From Flavobacterium sp. (GTDB taxonomy: Bacteria; Bacteroidota; Bacteroidia; Flavobacteriales; Flavobacteriaceae): a DNA stretch of 64,000 bases. The notes below the pieces were generated by a model. The model had not been told where the DNA came from and did not search any database. It worked only from the letters and a program-made list of their open reading frames with translations. The position numbers and the translations under genes are program-made. Location: the NCBI GenBank assembly GCA_014379405.1, contig JACMLU010000027.1:124001-188000 (forward strand). Direction: 5' to 3'. Within the stretch, counting starts at the first letter, position 1; each line of letters starts with the position of its first letter. Below are positions 19,844 through 29,959 of the stretch, one piece after another.

Positions 19844-20914
19844 TTATTTTGAAGTGATAGCATTAACGGGCATTCCATCACCCAAACGAAGAATATTAGA
19901 AACCACAATGGCATCACCACTGTTAATTCCGGAAACAATAATAGCCTCAGATTCAGTGCGATTGGCAATAACTACCGGAGTTGATTTAGCCACACCATCG
20001 ATAACGACATAAACATTATAGCCCTTATCTCCCGGAATCAACGCTTCAGATGGAATTTTGATTCCTTTCGCGCCTTCTTTACCAGTGGAGAAATGTATTT
20101 TAGCAGACATACCTCCTTTAAATTCTCCTTTTGGATTAGTTGCTACGGCTTGCACTTTTAGATTTCTATTGGCTTCATCCAGACCCGACTCGCTGGCTTT
20201 TATAATTGCCACATTTTGTTGGGTAGAGAGTTGGGTAGTAAATCCGATTATACTCCCTTTTTTTACTTGCAAAAGGTATTTTTCAGGAATTGAAAAATTA
20301 ATTTTTACAACAGACTGGTCTTGTAAATTCACCAAGTCAAGACCCGGAGTTACATAAGAACCTAAATGCGCCTTAGAAATCCCAATTTGACCTGAAAAAG
20401 GAGCCCTGATTTCCGTTTTACTCAATTGAAAGTGCAGAAATTCTTCTTGCGCTTCTAGGGCTTCCAACTTCATAACCGCATCATCATATTCTTGCTTTCG
20501 GACAGATTCCATTTTCAATAGTCTTCCCAATCTTTGTTCATTGAGTTTGACAAATTTTAATTCGGCTTGTAGTTCTTTTAATTTTGCTTTAAGCTCCGTG
20601 TCATTTAACTTGTAAAGCAACTGTCCTTTACTGACATTCGTACCATCGGTGAACACAATTCGAGTAATTTTTTGAGCTGTCTCACTTACAATCGCAACCT
20701 CTTGATTAGGAACTATTGTTCCAACAACCACTTCCTCCTGATTTAAATCAGTCTCTTGTGCTACAATAACATCTACCGGAAGTTTACTCACTTCTGCGGT
20801 TTTGTTATTGTCTTCTTTTTTTAATTTTGCCTCTTCTTTTTGGCAAGAATTTAAGGTTAGCATTAAAATAATTAATGCAAAGAATACTTTCGCTATTTTG
20901 AAATTCTGTTCCAT
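19844..20914 (-). CDS. RND periplasmic adaptor (membrane fusion) lipoprotein
   Basis: The start is ATG at 20914 (MEQNFKIAKVFFALIILMLT), which opens a lipoprotein signal ending at LNSC; the open frame extends 22 codons further without signal character. The order is a lipoyl/barrel-sandwich half (QEVAIVSETAQKITRIVFTD), an alpha-hairpin (about residues 115-155), the second lipoyl half (TEIRAPFSGQIGISKAHLGS) and a beta-barrel. It links permease and TolC. First gene of the pump operon. Confidence 0.88.
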   Translation of the reverse strand: MEQNFKIAKVFFALIILMLTLNSCQKEEAKLKKEDNNKTAEVSKLPVDVIVAQETDLNQEEVVVGTIVPNQEVAIVSETAQKITRIVFTDGTNVSKGQLLYKLNDTELKAKLKELQAELKFVKLNEQRLGRLLKMESVRKQEYDDAVMKLEALEAQEEFLHFQLSKTEIRAPFSGQIGISKAHLGSYVTPGLDLVNLQDQSVVKINFSIPEKYLLQVKKGSIIGFTTQLSTQQNVAIIKASESGLDEANRNLKVQAVATNPKGEFKGGMSAKIHFSTGKEGAKGIKIPSEALIPGDKGYNVYVVIDGVAKSTPVVIANRTESEAIIVSGINSGDAIVVSNILRLGDGMPVNAITSK

Positions 20915-21021
20915 ACTAAAACATTTTAAGTTAATATTATTTGACAAATATATAATGATGCTCAAGCTTTGTCTTTGCACTATTTATGAGAAGATTTCTA
21001 AAATTTTTGAACTATAAAGGC

Positions 21022-21052
21022 AAAAAAAAATGTCCAGTGTTGAACCGGACAT
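21022..21052 (-). terminator. Rho-independent terminator of the copA operon
   Basis: On the minus strand the hairpin ATGTCCGGTTCAACACTGGA continues to CAT and is followed by nine T residues. It lies 32 bp beyond the CopA stop codon. It separates the copper transcript from the RND operon downstream. Confidence 0.85.
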
Positions 21053-21083
21053 CTCTCGAAATAATCAAAACTTAAAAATTAAA

Positions 21084-23339
21084 TCAGAGCTTTAAACCTT
21101 TCAGTCTTAAGCTATTTCCTACTACAGATACTGAGCTAAGCGCCATAGCCGCTCCAGCAATCATCGGATCCAGCAGAAACCCATTGTACGGATACAATAA
21201 TCCTGCAGCAAGCGGAATTCCGATTAAGTTATATATGAAAGCCCAAAAGAGATTCTGTTTGATAGTTGTGATGGTTTTACGCGAAAGTTCTAAAGCCTTC
21301 GGAATCATATTTAAATCAGAGGTAATAAGTGTCATTTTCGCCACATCCATTGCAATATCTGACCCTTTACCCATTGCAATACTTACATCCGCTTGTGCCA
21401 ATGCATGGCTATCATTTATACCATCTCCTACCATTGCAACAATATGCCCTTTGGATTGTAATTCCTTTATAAAAGCAGCCTTTTCAGATGGCATTACTTC
21501 CGCTTTATAATGCTGCAATCCTACTTCATTCGCTACAGCTGCTGCCGTTTGATGGTTGTCACCAGTAAGCATATAAACTGCAATCCCTTTATTTTGTAAT
21601 TTAACAATAGCTTCTTTTGAAGTCAATTTTATCTTATCTGAAATGGCAATACATGCAAGTACCTCCTTTTCATTGGCAAAATAAACTACAGTTTTAGCCT
21701 TTTTTTGCCATTCTTCTGCCCTAGAAAAAATCATCTCGTCAAAATTTATTTGATGCTCTTCAATAAGTTTTTTATTACCAACGTAATAAGTGATACCATC
21801 ATAGTTTGCGCTTACACCTTTTCCTGTAATACTAGTAAAATTAGTTAAGGCAACGGCTGAAACTATTTCTTGTTTCAAATGTATGGTTACGGCCTCTGCT
21901 AAAGGATGTTCTGATAACGATTCCATAGCATAAAGTACTTGTCTGGAGTGAAAAAAATCATTTTTATTATTCTTCCATTCAATATCGCTTACTACAGGCT
22001 TACCTTCTGTGATAGTACCCGTTTTATCAAGAATTATAGCATCAACTTTGTGTGCCAACTCTAAACTTTCAGCATCTTTTATAAGTATATTATTTTCTGC
22101 TCCTTTTCCAATACCAACCATAATCGCGGTAGGAGTAGCTAAACCCAATGCACAAGGACAAGCAATTACCAAAACTGAAACAGAAGTCAACAAGGCATGC
22201 GTTAAATTGTTTTCATTCCCCAACAGCATCCAAGAAATAAAAGTAAGAATTGCAATCAATAAAACAACGGGAACAAAAATTCCAGCAATTTTATCAACCA
22301 ATTTCTGAACAGGTGGTTTACTACCTTGCGCTTCTTGAACCATCTTTATAATTTGGGCTAAGACTGTATCGCCTCCTACTTTTTCAGCTTTAAATTCAAA
22401 GCTTCCTTTTTGGTTGATCGTACCAGCAAAGACTTTTTCTCCCAAAGATTTTTCAACAGGAATGGGCTCTCCGCTTATCATGCTTTCGTCCACAAATGAA
22501 ACTCCTCTCATAACAGATCCATCAACAGGAATTTTTTCGCCTGGTTTAACAATGATAATATTGGCAATTTGGACTTCTGCAACAGGAATTTCTTTTTCTA
22601 TATTACCAACTTTAATTCTTACCGTTTTAGGTTGCAATCCGATAAGCTTTTTTAAAGCAGAAGAAGTATTCGATTTTGCTTTTTCTTCCAACAATTTTCC
22701 TATAGAAATAAAAGCGATAATTACAGCTGCTGCTTCAAAATACACGTGCGCATGTAATCCTCTTTCGTGCCAAAATTCTGCAAAAAAAGTATTAAAAACA
22801 CTAAAAAAGTAAGCGATTCCTGTGCTTAAAGCCACTAATGTATCCATATTGGCTTTGCCGTGTTTGGCTTGTTTATAGGCATTGCTGAAAAAGCTTTTCC
22901 CTAAATAAAATACCACCGGAGTAGCCAAAGCCATCATGATATAATTTCCATAAGGCATATCCATATAAAACATCCCTATAATAGCAATTGGAATAGACAA
23001 TAAAATCGCTAAAATGGTTCTTTTCTTTAGTGCTTCGTAATGCCTATGTTGCTGATCTTGTTGTTCCTGAAAAGGATCTTCCGCATTTACAATTAAATCA
23101 TAACCCACTGAACGGGTTCTGCTTTGTATCTCTTCGATAGTTATGCTATCAGAATATTCTATCCAAGCTGATTGGTTGGCATAATTTACGCCGGCATCTT
23201 TGACACCTTCGGTCTCTTTGAGGATACTTTCGACACTGATAGCACAAGCAGCACAAGTCATTCCAGTAACTGGAAAAGTTTGCTTGGTGAAAATATTCAT
23301 TTTATCTTTTATGGGTGATGTTCTGTTTATTGTTTCCAT
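21084..23339 (-). CDS. copA: Copper-exporting P1B-type ATPase, CopA type
   Basis: A 751-residue P-type ATPase. One N-terminal HMA domain carries TGMTCAACAISVE (about residues 25-37). The CPC metal-passage motif (ACPCALGLATPTA) is at about residue 390, the phosphorylation motif DKTGTITEGKP at about 438, the HP locus in SEHPLAEAV, and the hinge in GDGINDSHALAQADV (SH replaces the usual AP, as in other Bacteroidetes relatives I recall). It exports Cu(I) from the cytoplasm. It is last in the transcript, 58 bp after an AraC regulator, and is followed by a strong terminator. Confidence 0.9.
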   Translation of the reverse strand: METINRTSPIKDKMNIFTKQTFPVTGMTCAACAISVESILKETEGVKDAGVNYANQSAWIEYSDSITIEEIQSRTRSVGYDLIVNAEDPFQEQQDQQHRHYEALKKRTILAILLSIPIAIIGMFYMDMPYGNYIMMALATPVVFYLGKSFFSNAYKQAKHGKANMDTLVALSTGIAYFFSVFNTFFAEFWHERGLHAHVYFEAAAVIIAFISIGKLLEEKAKSNTSSALKKLIGLQPKTVRIKVGNIEKEIPVAEVQIANIIIVKPGEKIPVDGSVMRGVSFVDESMISGEPIPVEKSLGEKVFAGTINQKGSFEFKAEKVGGDTVLAQIIKMVQEAQGSKPPVQKLVDKIAGIFVPVVLLIAILTFISWMLLGNENNLTHALLTSVSVLVIACPCALGLATPTAIMVGIGKGAENNILIKDAESLELAHKVDAIILDKTGTITEGKPVVSDIEWKNNKNDFFHSRQVLYAMESLSEHPLAEAVTIHLKQEIVSAVALTNFTSITGKGVSANYDGITYYVGNKKLIEEHQINFDEMIFSRAEEWQKKAKTVVYFANEKEVLACIAISDKIKLTSKEAIVKLQNKGIAVYMLTGDNHQTAAAVANEVGLQHYKAEVMPSEKAAFIKELQSKGHIVAMVGDGINDSHALAQADVSIAMGKGSDIAMDVAKMTLITSDLNMIPKALELSRKTITTIKQNLFWAFIYNLIGIPLAAGLLYPYNGFLLDPMIAGAAMALSSVSVVGNSLRLKGLKL

Positions 23340-23397
23340 GATTTAAAATTCTATTGTTATTATCCTGATCGAAATAATTGATTGATGATTGAAACTG

Positions 23398-23967
23398 TTA
23401 TTGTAAAAAGGAGGTGCTTTTTCGGAGATTCTTAAAGTGGTAAGTATCGTAACCTGTATACGCTTTTAATAGTCTTGACAAATGTGAAACACTGCTGTAT
23501 CCCAATTCGTCAGATATTTCAGTTAGCGATTTATCAGTATTTATTAGTTGCTCTTTAACTTTATGAATGCGCTGTGTAATGATGTGTTTTTCAAGTGTAA
23601 TTCCTTCGCAATCAGAAAAAATTGTACTTAAATAGTTGTAATCTTTACGCAATTCATTACTCAAGTATTCTGAAAACTTGATTTGTCCCCTCGTTTCCGA
23701 TTGCAATTCAATTCCGCTTATAACCAAACTTTTAATTTGTTCAATAAGGATCCTTTTTTTATCGGTCAACAATTCAAAACCAAATTTTTGAATCGCTAAT
23801 TGAATTCGATTGCTATCTAAATGCTTGGGCAGTTGTCCCTTGAAGAATACTTCACCCAGTTTAATGGAAGTGATTTCTAAACCGATGAGCGAAAGTTCGT
23901 CGAACAATATCCATATACATCGTGTACATACCATTCCTTTAATTTGAAGTCTATTATTTACCTGCAT
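23398..23967 (-). CDS. AraC regulator with N-terminal HMA-like CxxC domain (copy 1)
   Basis: A 189-residue protein. Residues 5-70 resemble an HMA metal-binding domain with Cys14-x-x-Cys17 (LQIKGMVCTRCIWIL). Residues 95-185 are an AraC-type double helix-turn-helix (SLTEISDELGYSSVSHLSRL, then AYTGYDTYHFK). A direct copper or silver sensor role is inferred from the domain and the location between copper ATPase genes. It is a diverged tandem paralogue of the gene at 24049. No ligand-binding cupin domain of ordinary AraC proteins is present. Confidence 0.8.
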   Translation of the reverse strand: MQVNNRLQIKGMVCTRCIWILFDELSLIGLEITSIKLGEVFFKGQLPKHLDSNRIQLAIQKFGFELLTDKKRILIEQIKSLVISGIELQSETRGQIKFSEYLSNELRKDYNYLSTIFSDCEGITLEKHIITQRIHKVKEQLINTDKSLTEISDELGYSSVSHLSRLLKAYTGYDTYHFKNLRKSTSFLQ

Positions 23968-24048
23968 GTCCTTTAATTTTTATAGGACAAAGTTCGAAGA
24001 AAGCCAACTTCGGCTTGTTGTAAAATTCCGGATAAGTTGTTTAAAATT

Positions 24049-24612
24049 TTACAATTGATCTAAAGACTTTCTTTTGTTTTCTTTGACCAACTTAAAATGA
24101 GAAGGGGTAAGACCGGTAATTTTCTTGAATTGGGTAGAAAGATGTTGAACATTGTAATAACCTAATTTATAAGCAATTTCACTTAGCGAAAGTTCATTGT
24201 AGACTAGCAATTCTTTTACCCTTTCTATTCTCTGAAGAATGAGGAACTGCTCAATAGTAATGCCGACTGATGATGAAAAAATGGAACTAATATAGTTGTA
24301 ATCAATAGGGATTTGTTGAGCAATAATATCAGAATAATTTCTTTTGATATCAACTTCCTCCGTACTGTGAATAATAGTGACTATGATGTTTTTGACTTTT
24401 TCTATAATCATGGCTTTTCGATCATCAAGAACTTCAAAACCATGAGCACACAAACCTTTTTTTAAAAGTGTTATCTGTTCTTCAGACAAAGCTTCTTTGA
24501 AAGTAATTTCACCCAATTGAATAGTGTCAGCTATTAAATTATTTTTTTCTAGTTCCAGTTTGACAACCATGATACATCTCTGGCAAACCATATTTTTTAT
24601 AGATAATTTCAT
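24049..24612 (-). CDS. AraC regulator with N-terminal HMA-like CxxC domain (copy 2)
   Basis: A 187-residue protein with the same architecture as its neighbour: an HMA-like N-terminus with Cys10-x-x-Cys13 (IKNMVCQRCIMVV), then an AraC helix-turn-helix (SLSEIAYKLGYYNVQHLSTQ, then GLTPSHFK). The C-terminal part is closer to the family consensus than copy 1. The two genes are 81 bp apart in one direction, between multicopper oxidase and CopA. Copper-responsive control of this cluster is likely but not shown. Confidence 0.82.
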   Translation of the reverse strand: MKLSIKNMVCQRCIMVVKLELEKNNLIADTIQLGEITFKEALSEEQITLLKKGLCAHGFEVLDDRKAMIIEKVKNIIVTIIHSTEEVDIKRNYSDIIAQQIPIDYNYISSIFSSSVGITIEQFLILQRIERVKELLVYNELSLSEIAYKLGYYNVQHLSTQFKKITGLTPSHFKLVKENKRKSLDQL

Positions 24613-24730
24613 TGCAAGCTATTTTAAAATTATATAGTTTAAAGCATTTAACAAATTTACAAAAAACACCCCTATGTCTTACTAGTGTAAACAGGCTAGA
24701 AACGTAGCTTATTTTTATCAAACTATTAGA

Positions 24731-27238
24731 TTAATAATTCAATCCCAGTCCGAATCCAAAACCCATATCGCTGTCATAATGCGTTGTAATTCCCAGATGT
24801 CGAGTCAAAATATAACGCAAACCAGCCATGTATTCTTTATCGGTATTCCACATCAAATTCATTCGAACTCTTTTGGAAAGTGGAATATCCATTCGTTCGA
24901 ACTGTATTCTGAAATTACCATCTTGGTATACCTCAGCCTGCGCTTTGATTAGCAATGGCATAGTATATTCGATACCTACACTCAAAACACCTCGTTTATC
25001 TTTGGTACTGGTTTGACCAAAAAGATTTTCTTCCATTTCACCTTCTTCCATTTTACGATAGCGCCAATCGAAGCCTACAAAAGGCATCAACCATTGCATT
25101 TTACCAAAATACCGACCAATGTGTGTTTCTGTTTCATAACCATGCATCTCAGAATAGCCTAATCGCCATTCTGTACCCAAACTCCAACGTGTATTCTGAA
25201 TCATAAATCCACCGTCATTGCCATTGGTCGCAAAATCATTCTCAGCCATAATATGAAAGGCTCTATCATCAGCAAAAAGTTTTCGCTGCGCCAATTTTGG
25301 ATTAGGAATCAAAGGATTCGCTGCCTGATTTTCATAAGTAAAAACACGACCCATACCACTCATCATGTGATATAAAATATGACAGTGGAAAAACCAATCG
25401 CCCTCTATGTTGGCATTGAATTCTATAGTATCGGTTTCCATTGGCATAATATCAATAATGTTTTTTAACGGTGCGTATTCCTCTTGACCATTAATTACTC
25501 TAAAATCATGACCATGCAAGTGCATCGGATGGCGCATCATCGAACCATTGTACAACACTATCCTGACATTCTCTCCTTTTTTAATCAATATTTTATCCGT
25601 TTCAGAAACGACTTTGTTGTCTAAACTCCATACATAACGGTTCATGTTTCCCGATAATTCAAAACGTAATTCTTTTATTGGACCTTCAGGAAGCGTGGTT
25701 TTATGAGGTGCTTTGAGCATTGCATAATTAAGCGTTACTATATCTGATAGTTCATTGCCGTTGTATTTATTCGGGTTGGTTTCTGTATTTTCCGGTTCAG
25801 ATTTTTTACTATCCTCTCCGGTTATTTCGGGGTACATTACCACATTCATATCCATTTGATTTAGGGACATTTGCATGTTCATGTCGTCCAAATCACCGTT
25901 CATTTTCATCATGGCATTCATCATTTTCATGCCTTCAAAATACTTCAACTTAGGTAATGGGGCTGCTGGGTGTTTGGTTCCGTTACCGAAAAACATTGAA
26001 GTTGACTTAGTTCTGTCTTCCGCAGTGGCCAAAAACTCATAGGTTTTGTAGTCTTCAGGAATGGTGATGATAACATCATAAGTTTCTGAAACTGCAATAA
26101 TTAATCGGTCTACTTCTATCGGTTCCACGTCATTACCATCACTGGCTACTACGGTAATCTTTCCACCAGAATAGGTTAGCCAAAAATAAGTCGATGCGCC
26201 ACCATTAGAAATACGCAAACGTACTCGATCTCCGGCTTTGAATTGTGAAAATTCGTTTTGGTTTTTACCGTTGATTAGAAATTTATCATAATAAACATCA
26301 CTAACATCCATGGCATTCATACGTTTCCATTCGTTGGTAACTTTTGTTAAAAAATGGCCACTGCGAATGGCTTCGGCATAACTTTGAGTTGTTCCTTTTT
26401 TAATAGCAAACCAATCAGTTGCGTTGTGTAGCATTCGATGAACATTTTCCGGTTTGATATCGGTCCATTCACTTAAAATAATGGGAATGGTTGGTAAATC
26501 ATCGATTCCTTTTCTAAAACTAGTATCTTCTGTGCGTTTATTCATTATGAACGAACCATACATTCCTATTTGCTCCTGCAGCTCAGTATGACTGTGGTAC
26601 CAATGCGTTCCATGTTGTATAATTGGGAATTTGTACAAATGGGTAGAATGAGCAGGAATTGGCATTTGCGTCAAATTAGGAACTCCGTCTTCTTTATTGG
26701 GCAAAAACAGGCCGTGCCAATGCATTGAAGTTTCTTCGTCTAATTCGTTATGCACATAAATTTCAGCGATATCTCCTTCAGTAAATGTTAAGGTTGGCAT
26801 TGGAATTTGTCCGTTGACAGCAATGGCTCTTCTTGATTTTCCGGAAAAATTTACCACTGTATCGCGAACATATAGATCGTACCTGACTACTTTTGGTGGC
26901 TCATCTATTACCACTCTTTTTTTTACAGGAGGATTTACTGTTACTTTCTCCGTGTTTTTCATATCATATCCTTTATGCTGGTCGACTTCCTCTTTAGAGG
27001 AAGATTTAGCTTTTTCAGGCGTTTCCTTTTTAACAGATGCAATTACTTTCGGTTGAATTGACTTGGACTTTTCTTTTACCAAAGCCATTCCACATTTTGG
27101 GCACTTCCCAGGTTTGGGTGAATGAATTTCGGGATGCATAACACAGGTATAAGTTATGGGTTTTGATTGCTGCAATATATTGGCTTCAGCAATTGAAAAT
27201 ATAGAAAAGGCAAATATTAGTGAGAGTAGTTTTTTCAT
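24731..27238 (-). CDS. Multicopper oxidase with heavy-metal-binding N-domain and CopB-like C-terminus
   Basis: An 835-residue exported protein. After the signal peptide comes a YHS-like heavy-metal-binding motif (CVMHPEIHSPKPGKCPKCGM, about residues 32-51). The copper-oxidase cupredoxin region has all four copper motifs: HWHG (about 170), HWYHSH, HPMHLHGH and HCHILYHMMSGM (about 615). A Met-rich insert (MKMMNAMMKMNGDLDDMNMQ) around 430-460 resembles the Cu(I)-binding regions of CopA/PcoA oxidases. The last 180 residues look like a CopB-type outer-membrane beta domain. It probably oxidises periplasmic Cu(I). The gene lies 6 bp after the ATPase gene upstream. Confidence 0.85.
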   Translation of the reverse strand: MKKLLSLIFAFSIFSIAEANILQQSKPITYTCVMHPEIHSPKPGKCPKCGMALVKEKSKSIQPKVIASVKKETPEKAKSSSKEEVDQHKGYDMKNTEKVTVNPPVKKRVVIDEPPKVVRYDLYVRDTVVNFSGKSRRAIAVNGQIPMPTLTFTEGDIAEIYVHNELDEETSMHWHGLFLPNKEDGVPNLTQMPIPAHSTHLYKFPIIQHGTHWYHSHTELQEQIGMYGSFIMNKRTEDTSFRKGIDDLPTIPIILSEWTDIKPENVHRMLHNATDWFAIKKGTTQSYAEAIRSGHFLTKVTNEWKRMNAMDVSDVYYDKFLINGKNQNEFSQFKAGDRVRLRISNGGASTYFWLTYSGGKITVVASDGNDVEPIEVDRLIIAVSETYDVIITIPEDYKTYEFLATAEDRTKSTSMFFGNGTKHPAAPLPKLKYFEGMKMMNAMMKMNGDLDDMNMQMSLNQMDMNVVMYPEITGEDSKKSEPENTETNPNKYNGNELSDIVTLNYAMLKAPHKTTLPEGPIKELRFELSGNMNRYVWSLDNKVVSETDKILIKKGENVRIVLYNGSMMRHPMHLHGHDFRVINGQEEYAPLKNIIDIMPMETDTIEFNANIEGDWFFHCHILYHMMSGMGRVFTYENQAANPLIPNPKLAQRKLFADDRAFHIMAENDFATNGNDGGFMIQNTRWSLGTEWRLGYSEMHGYETETHIGRYFGKMQWLMPFVGFDWRYRKMEEGEMEENLFGQTSTKDKRGVLSVGIEYTMPLLIKAQAEVYQDGNFRIQFERMDIPLSKRVRMNLMWNTDKEYMAGLRYILTRHLGITTHYDSDMGFGFGLGLNY

Positions 27239-27244
27239 TTTTAA

Positions 27245-29782
27245 TTAAAGTTTTAAATTTCGTAATCGTAAGGCATTTACAATTACCGACACGGAACTAA
27301 ATGACATTGCCAATGCAGCAATCATAGGAGATAATAAGATACCAAAAACTGGGTATAAAACACCAGCTGCGATCGGTACACCAAGAACGTTATAGAAAAA
27401 GGCAAAAAACAGATTTTGCTTGATGTTTTTCATTACAGCATGGCTTAAATTTTTAGCTTTTACAATGCCTTGTAAATCGCCTTTTACTAAAGTAATTTTG
27501 GCACTTTCTATGGCTACATCTGTTCCTGTTCCCATTGCAATTCCAATATCGGCTTGTGCCAATGCCGGAGCATCATTTATGCCATCACCAGCCATCGCTA
27601 CAATTTTGCCTTCTGCCTGTAATCTTTTAATTTCTTTGAGTTTGTCTTCGGGTAAGCATCCTGCTTTATAAGCCGTTAAGCCCAATTCATCAGCCACTGC
27701 TTTGGCTGTATTGACATTGTCACCAGTTAGCATAATTACTTCGACACCTTGATTCATAAGTTCTTTTATAGCTGCTGCACTTGAAGTTTTTATAGCATCG
27801 GTAATCGAGACAAAACCTACTGCAACCCCATCAATTGAAATGTAAGAAACTGTTTTTCCCAATTTTTGTTCGGTTAAAATTTTGTTTTCTAAATCATCAG
27901 AAACTGTTGCTTTGACTTGCTCCATTAGTTTTTTATTTCCCAATGCAACTTTTTTATTGGTCACTGTTCCTGTAACTCCTTTCCCTGCAACGGCTTCAAA
28001 ATCTTTAACTTCAATTAATGAAATGAATTTTGTTTTAGCATAATTCACAACAGCTTGTGCCAATGGATGCTCGCTATATTGGTTTAAGGAAGCAATGCTT
28101 TGTAATAAGTCATCATCCTTATTATTGGTTGAATAAATTTTTTCAACCGATGGTTTGCCCTCGGTAATGGTTCCTGTTTTATCAGTTATCAAAACATTCA
28201 CCTTATTCATGTTTTCTAAAGCTTCAGCATTTTTAATTAAAACTCCCGATTGAGCACCTTTACCAACACCTACCATTACTGACATAGGAGTTGCTAACCC
28301 CAAAGCGCAAGGACAGGCAATAATTAAGACTGCGATTGCGTTTATAAAACCATAGGTCAAGGCGGGTTCCGGACCAAACTGTGCCCAAATGAAAAAGGTA
28401 ATTACAGATATGATTACAACGATTGGCACAAAATATTTAGCGATGCTATCAGCTAATTTTTGAATTGGTGCTCTTGAACGACTGGCATCATTTACCATTT
28501 GCACAATTTGGGAAAGCAAGGTTTCAGAACCTACTTTTTCCGCTACCATCACAAATGATTTATTGCCGTTGATTGTTCCAGCTATTACATTATCATCTTT
28601 CTTTTTGTCGACAGGTATCGGTTCTCCTGTAATCATCGCTTCGTCTATACTACTTTCTCCATCCGTTATTTTTCCATCCACAGGAATTTTGTCTCCGGGT
28701 TTTACTCGTAGCAAATCACCTTTTTTGATATCGTGAATAGAGATTACTTTGTCGCCTCCATCAATAACCAAAGTAGCTTCAGTAGGTGCCAATTTTAATA
28801 ATTCTTTTATTGCTCCACTGGTTTGACTGTGCGCTCTCGCTTCGAGTAATTGTCCTAACAAAACTAAAGTTAGAATTACTGTTGTAGCTTCGAAGTATAA
28901 TAGTACTGTACCGTGTTCTGTCTTAAATTCATTTGGGAAAATATCGGGAAAAAACATTCCTACTAAACTAAACAGAAATGCTACACCTGTTCCAATTCCG
29001 ATAAGGGTAAACATATTTAAGTTCCAAGTAATGATAGATTTCCATGCCCGGACAAAGAAAATCCAACAGGCATAAAAAACCACTGGAAGTGATAATATTA
29101 ATTGCACCCAATTCCATTTTGAGGTATCCATTATTCTTAATAAAGGATTGTTATGTGCCATTTCTATCATGGCAATAGCGAAAATGGGAATTGTAAATAC
29201 GACCGCTATTTTCATTTTTATAACTAAATCCTTATATGTCTTTTGGTCTTCAGTATCACTTGGATTCATAGGTACTAAGTCCATTCCGCAAATAGGACAT
29301 GAACCCGGAGTTTCACTAATTACATCGGGATGCATGGGACAAGTATATAAAGATTTGCTGTCTGTTAGTTCCGGTGCTTTTACTAAATCCATTCCACATA
29401 CAGGACAGTCTCCTGCTTTGTCATAGACTTTTTCGCCTTCACAATGCATTGGACAATAGTATTTGCCGTTTGCATTAATGGGAACAGTCATTTCTTTTTT
29501 ATCGCTATGGGAAGGCGAAGTGCTACAAGATTTTGCTGTAGCCTCATTAGTTACTGACTCTTGCGGCATTTTACCATTAGTCATTTCTATGGTGTATTTT
29601 CCAACGGCGGTTAATGCCTCCTGTAGATGTGCTGTTGGAAGGTGTTTTTCCATAGTTATAGTGGCTATGGGTGGCTTTAATGAAACTTTCGCTTCAATAC
29701 CCTCAATAGCATTCAATGCTTTTTCGACATTGGTGCGACACCCATCGCAAGTCATACCGGTAATGCTGTAAGAATGTATCAT
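27245..29782 (-). CDS. Copper/silver P1B-type ATPase with HMA and two heavy-metal-binding domains
   Basis: An 845-residue P-type ATPase. The N-terminal HMA domain has GMTCDGCRTNVEK (about residues 8-20). Two short metal-binding motifs follow (YCPMHCEGEKVYDKAGDCPV with CGM, about 108; CPMHPDVISETPGSCPICGM, about 147). The core has CPCALGLATPMSV, DKTGTITEGKP, SEHPLAQAV and GDGINDAPALAQADI. The CPMHP modules recur in other proteins of this cluster. Export of Cu or Ag ions is expected. It starts the oxidase-regulator-copA run. Confidence 0.9.
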   Translation of the reverse strand: MIHSYSITGMTCDGCRTNVEKALNAIEGIEAKVSLKPPIATITMEKHLPTAHLQEALTAVGKYTIEMTNGKMPQESVTNEATAKSCSTSPSHSDKKEMTVPINANGKYYCPMHCEGEKVYDKAGDCPVCGMDLVKAPELTDSKSLYTCPMHPDVISETPGSCPICGMDLVPMNPSDTEDQKTYKDLVIKMKIAVVFTIPIFAIAMIEMAHNNPLLRIMDTSKWNWVQLILSLPVVFYACWIFFVRAWKSIITWNLNMFTLIGIGTGVAFLFSLVGMFFPDIFPNEFKTEHGTVLLYFEATTVILTLVLLGQLLEARAHSQTSGAIKELLKLAPTEATLVIDGGDKVISIHDIKKGDLLRVKPGDKIPVDGKITDGESSIDEAMITGEPIPVDKKKDDNVIAGTINGNKSFVMVAEKVGSETLLSQIVQMVNDASRSRAPIQKLADSIAKYFVPIVVIISVITFFIWAQFGPEPALTYGFINAIAVLIIACPCALGLATPMSVMVGVGKGAQSGVLIKNAEALENMNKVNVLITDKTGTITEGKPSVEKIYSTNNKDDDLLQSIASLNQYSEHPLAQAVVNYAKTKFISLIEVKDFEAVAGKGVTGTVTNKKVALGNKKLMEQVKATVSDDLENKILTEQKLGKTVSYISIDGVAVGFVSITDAIKTSSAAAIKELMNQGVEVIMLTGDNVNTAKAVADELGLTAYKAGCLPEDKLKEIKRLQAEGKIVAMAGDGINDAPALAQADIGIAMGTGTDVAIESAKITLVKGDLQGIVKAKNLSHAVMKNIKQNLFFAFFYNVLGVPIAAGVLYPVFGILLSPMIAALAMSFSSVSVIVNALRLRNLKL

Positions 29783-29800
29783 CTGTTATTTTATTTAATA

Positions 29801-29808
29801 CAAATTTA
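29801..29808 (-). promoter_or_regulatory. Candidate -7 box (TAAATTTG) for the copper operon
   Basis: The minus strand reads TAAATTTG, fitting the Bacteroidetes TAnnTTTG consensus, 18 bp upstream of the ATPase ATG. A TTG about 27 bp further upstream is too distant to be a well-spaced -33 box, so the assignment is tentative. Confidence 0.35.
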
Positions 29809-29959
29809 TACCATAACCGTTTTTTTTTCTTTGCACAATTTTGGCTTTGATTTGCAAAATTTATAAATCCTTTATTTGCTTGAGGGTTTTAAGTTTTTGA
29901 AATGGTTGAAAAGCCACATCCCTTTTAGAAATGATTGTTATCGTTTTTATTGAACAAGA

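Noticed and set aside
16693..20914. Treating the RND pump as a Cus copper-efflux system because of the copper cluster
   Set aside because: The permease has the DD proton-relay pattern of drug pumps, and a strong terminator separates it from the copper transcript.
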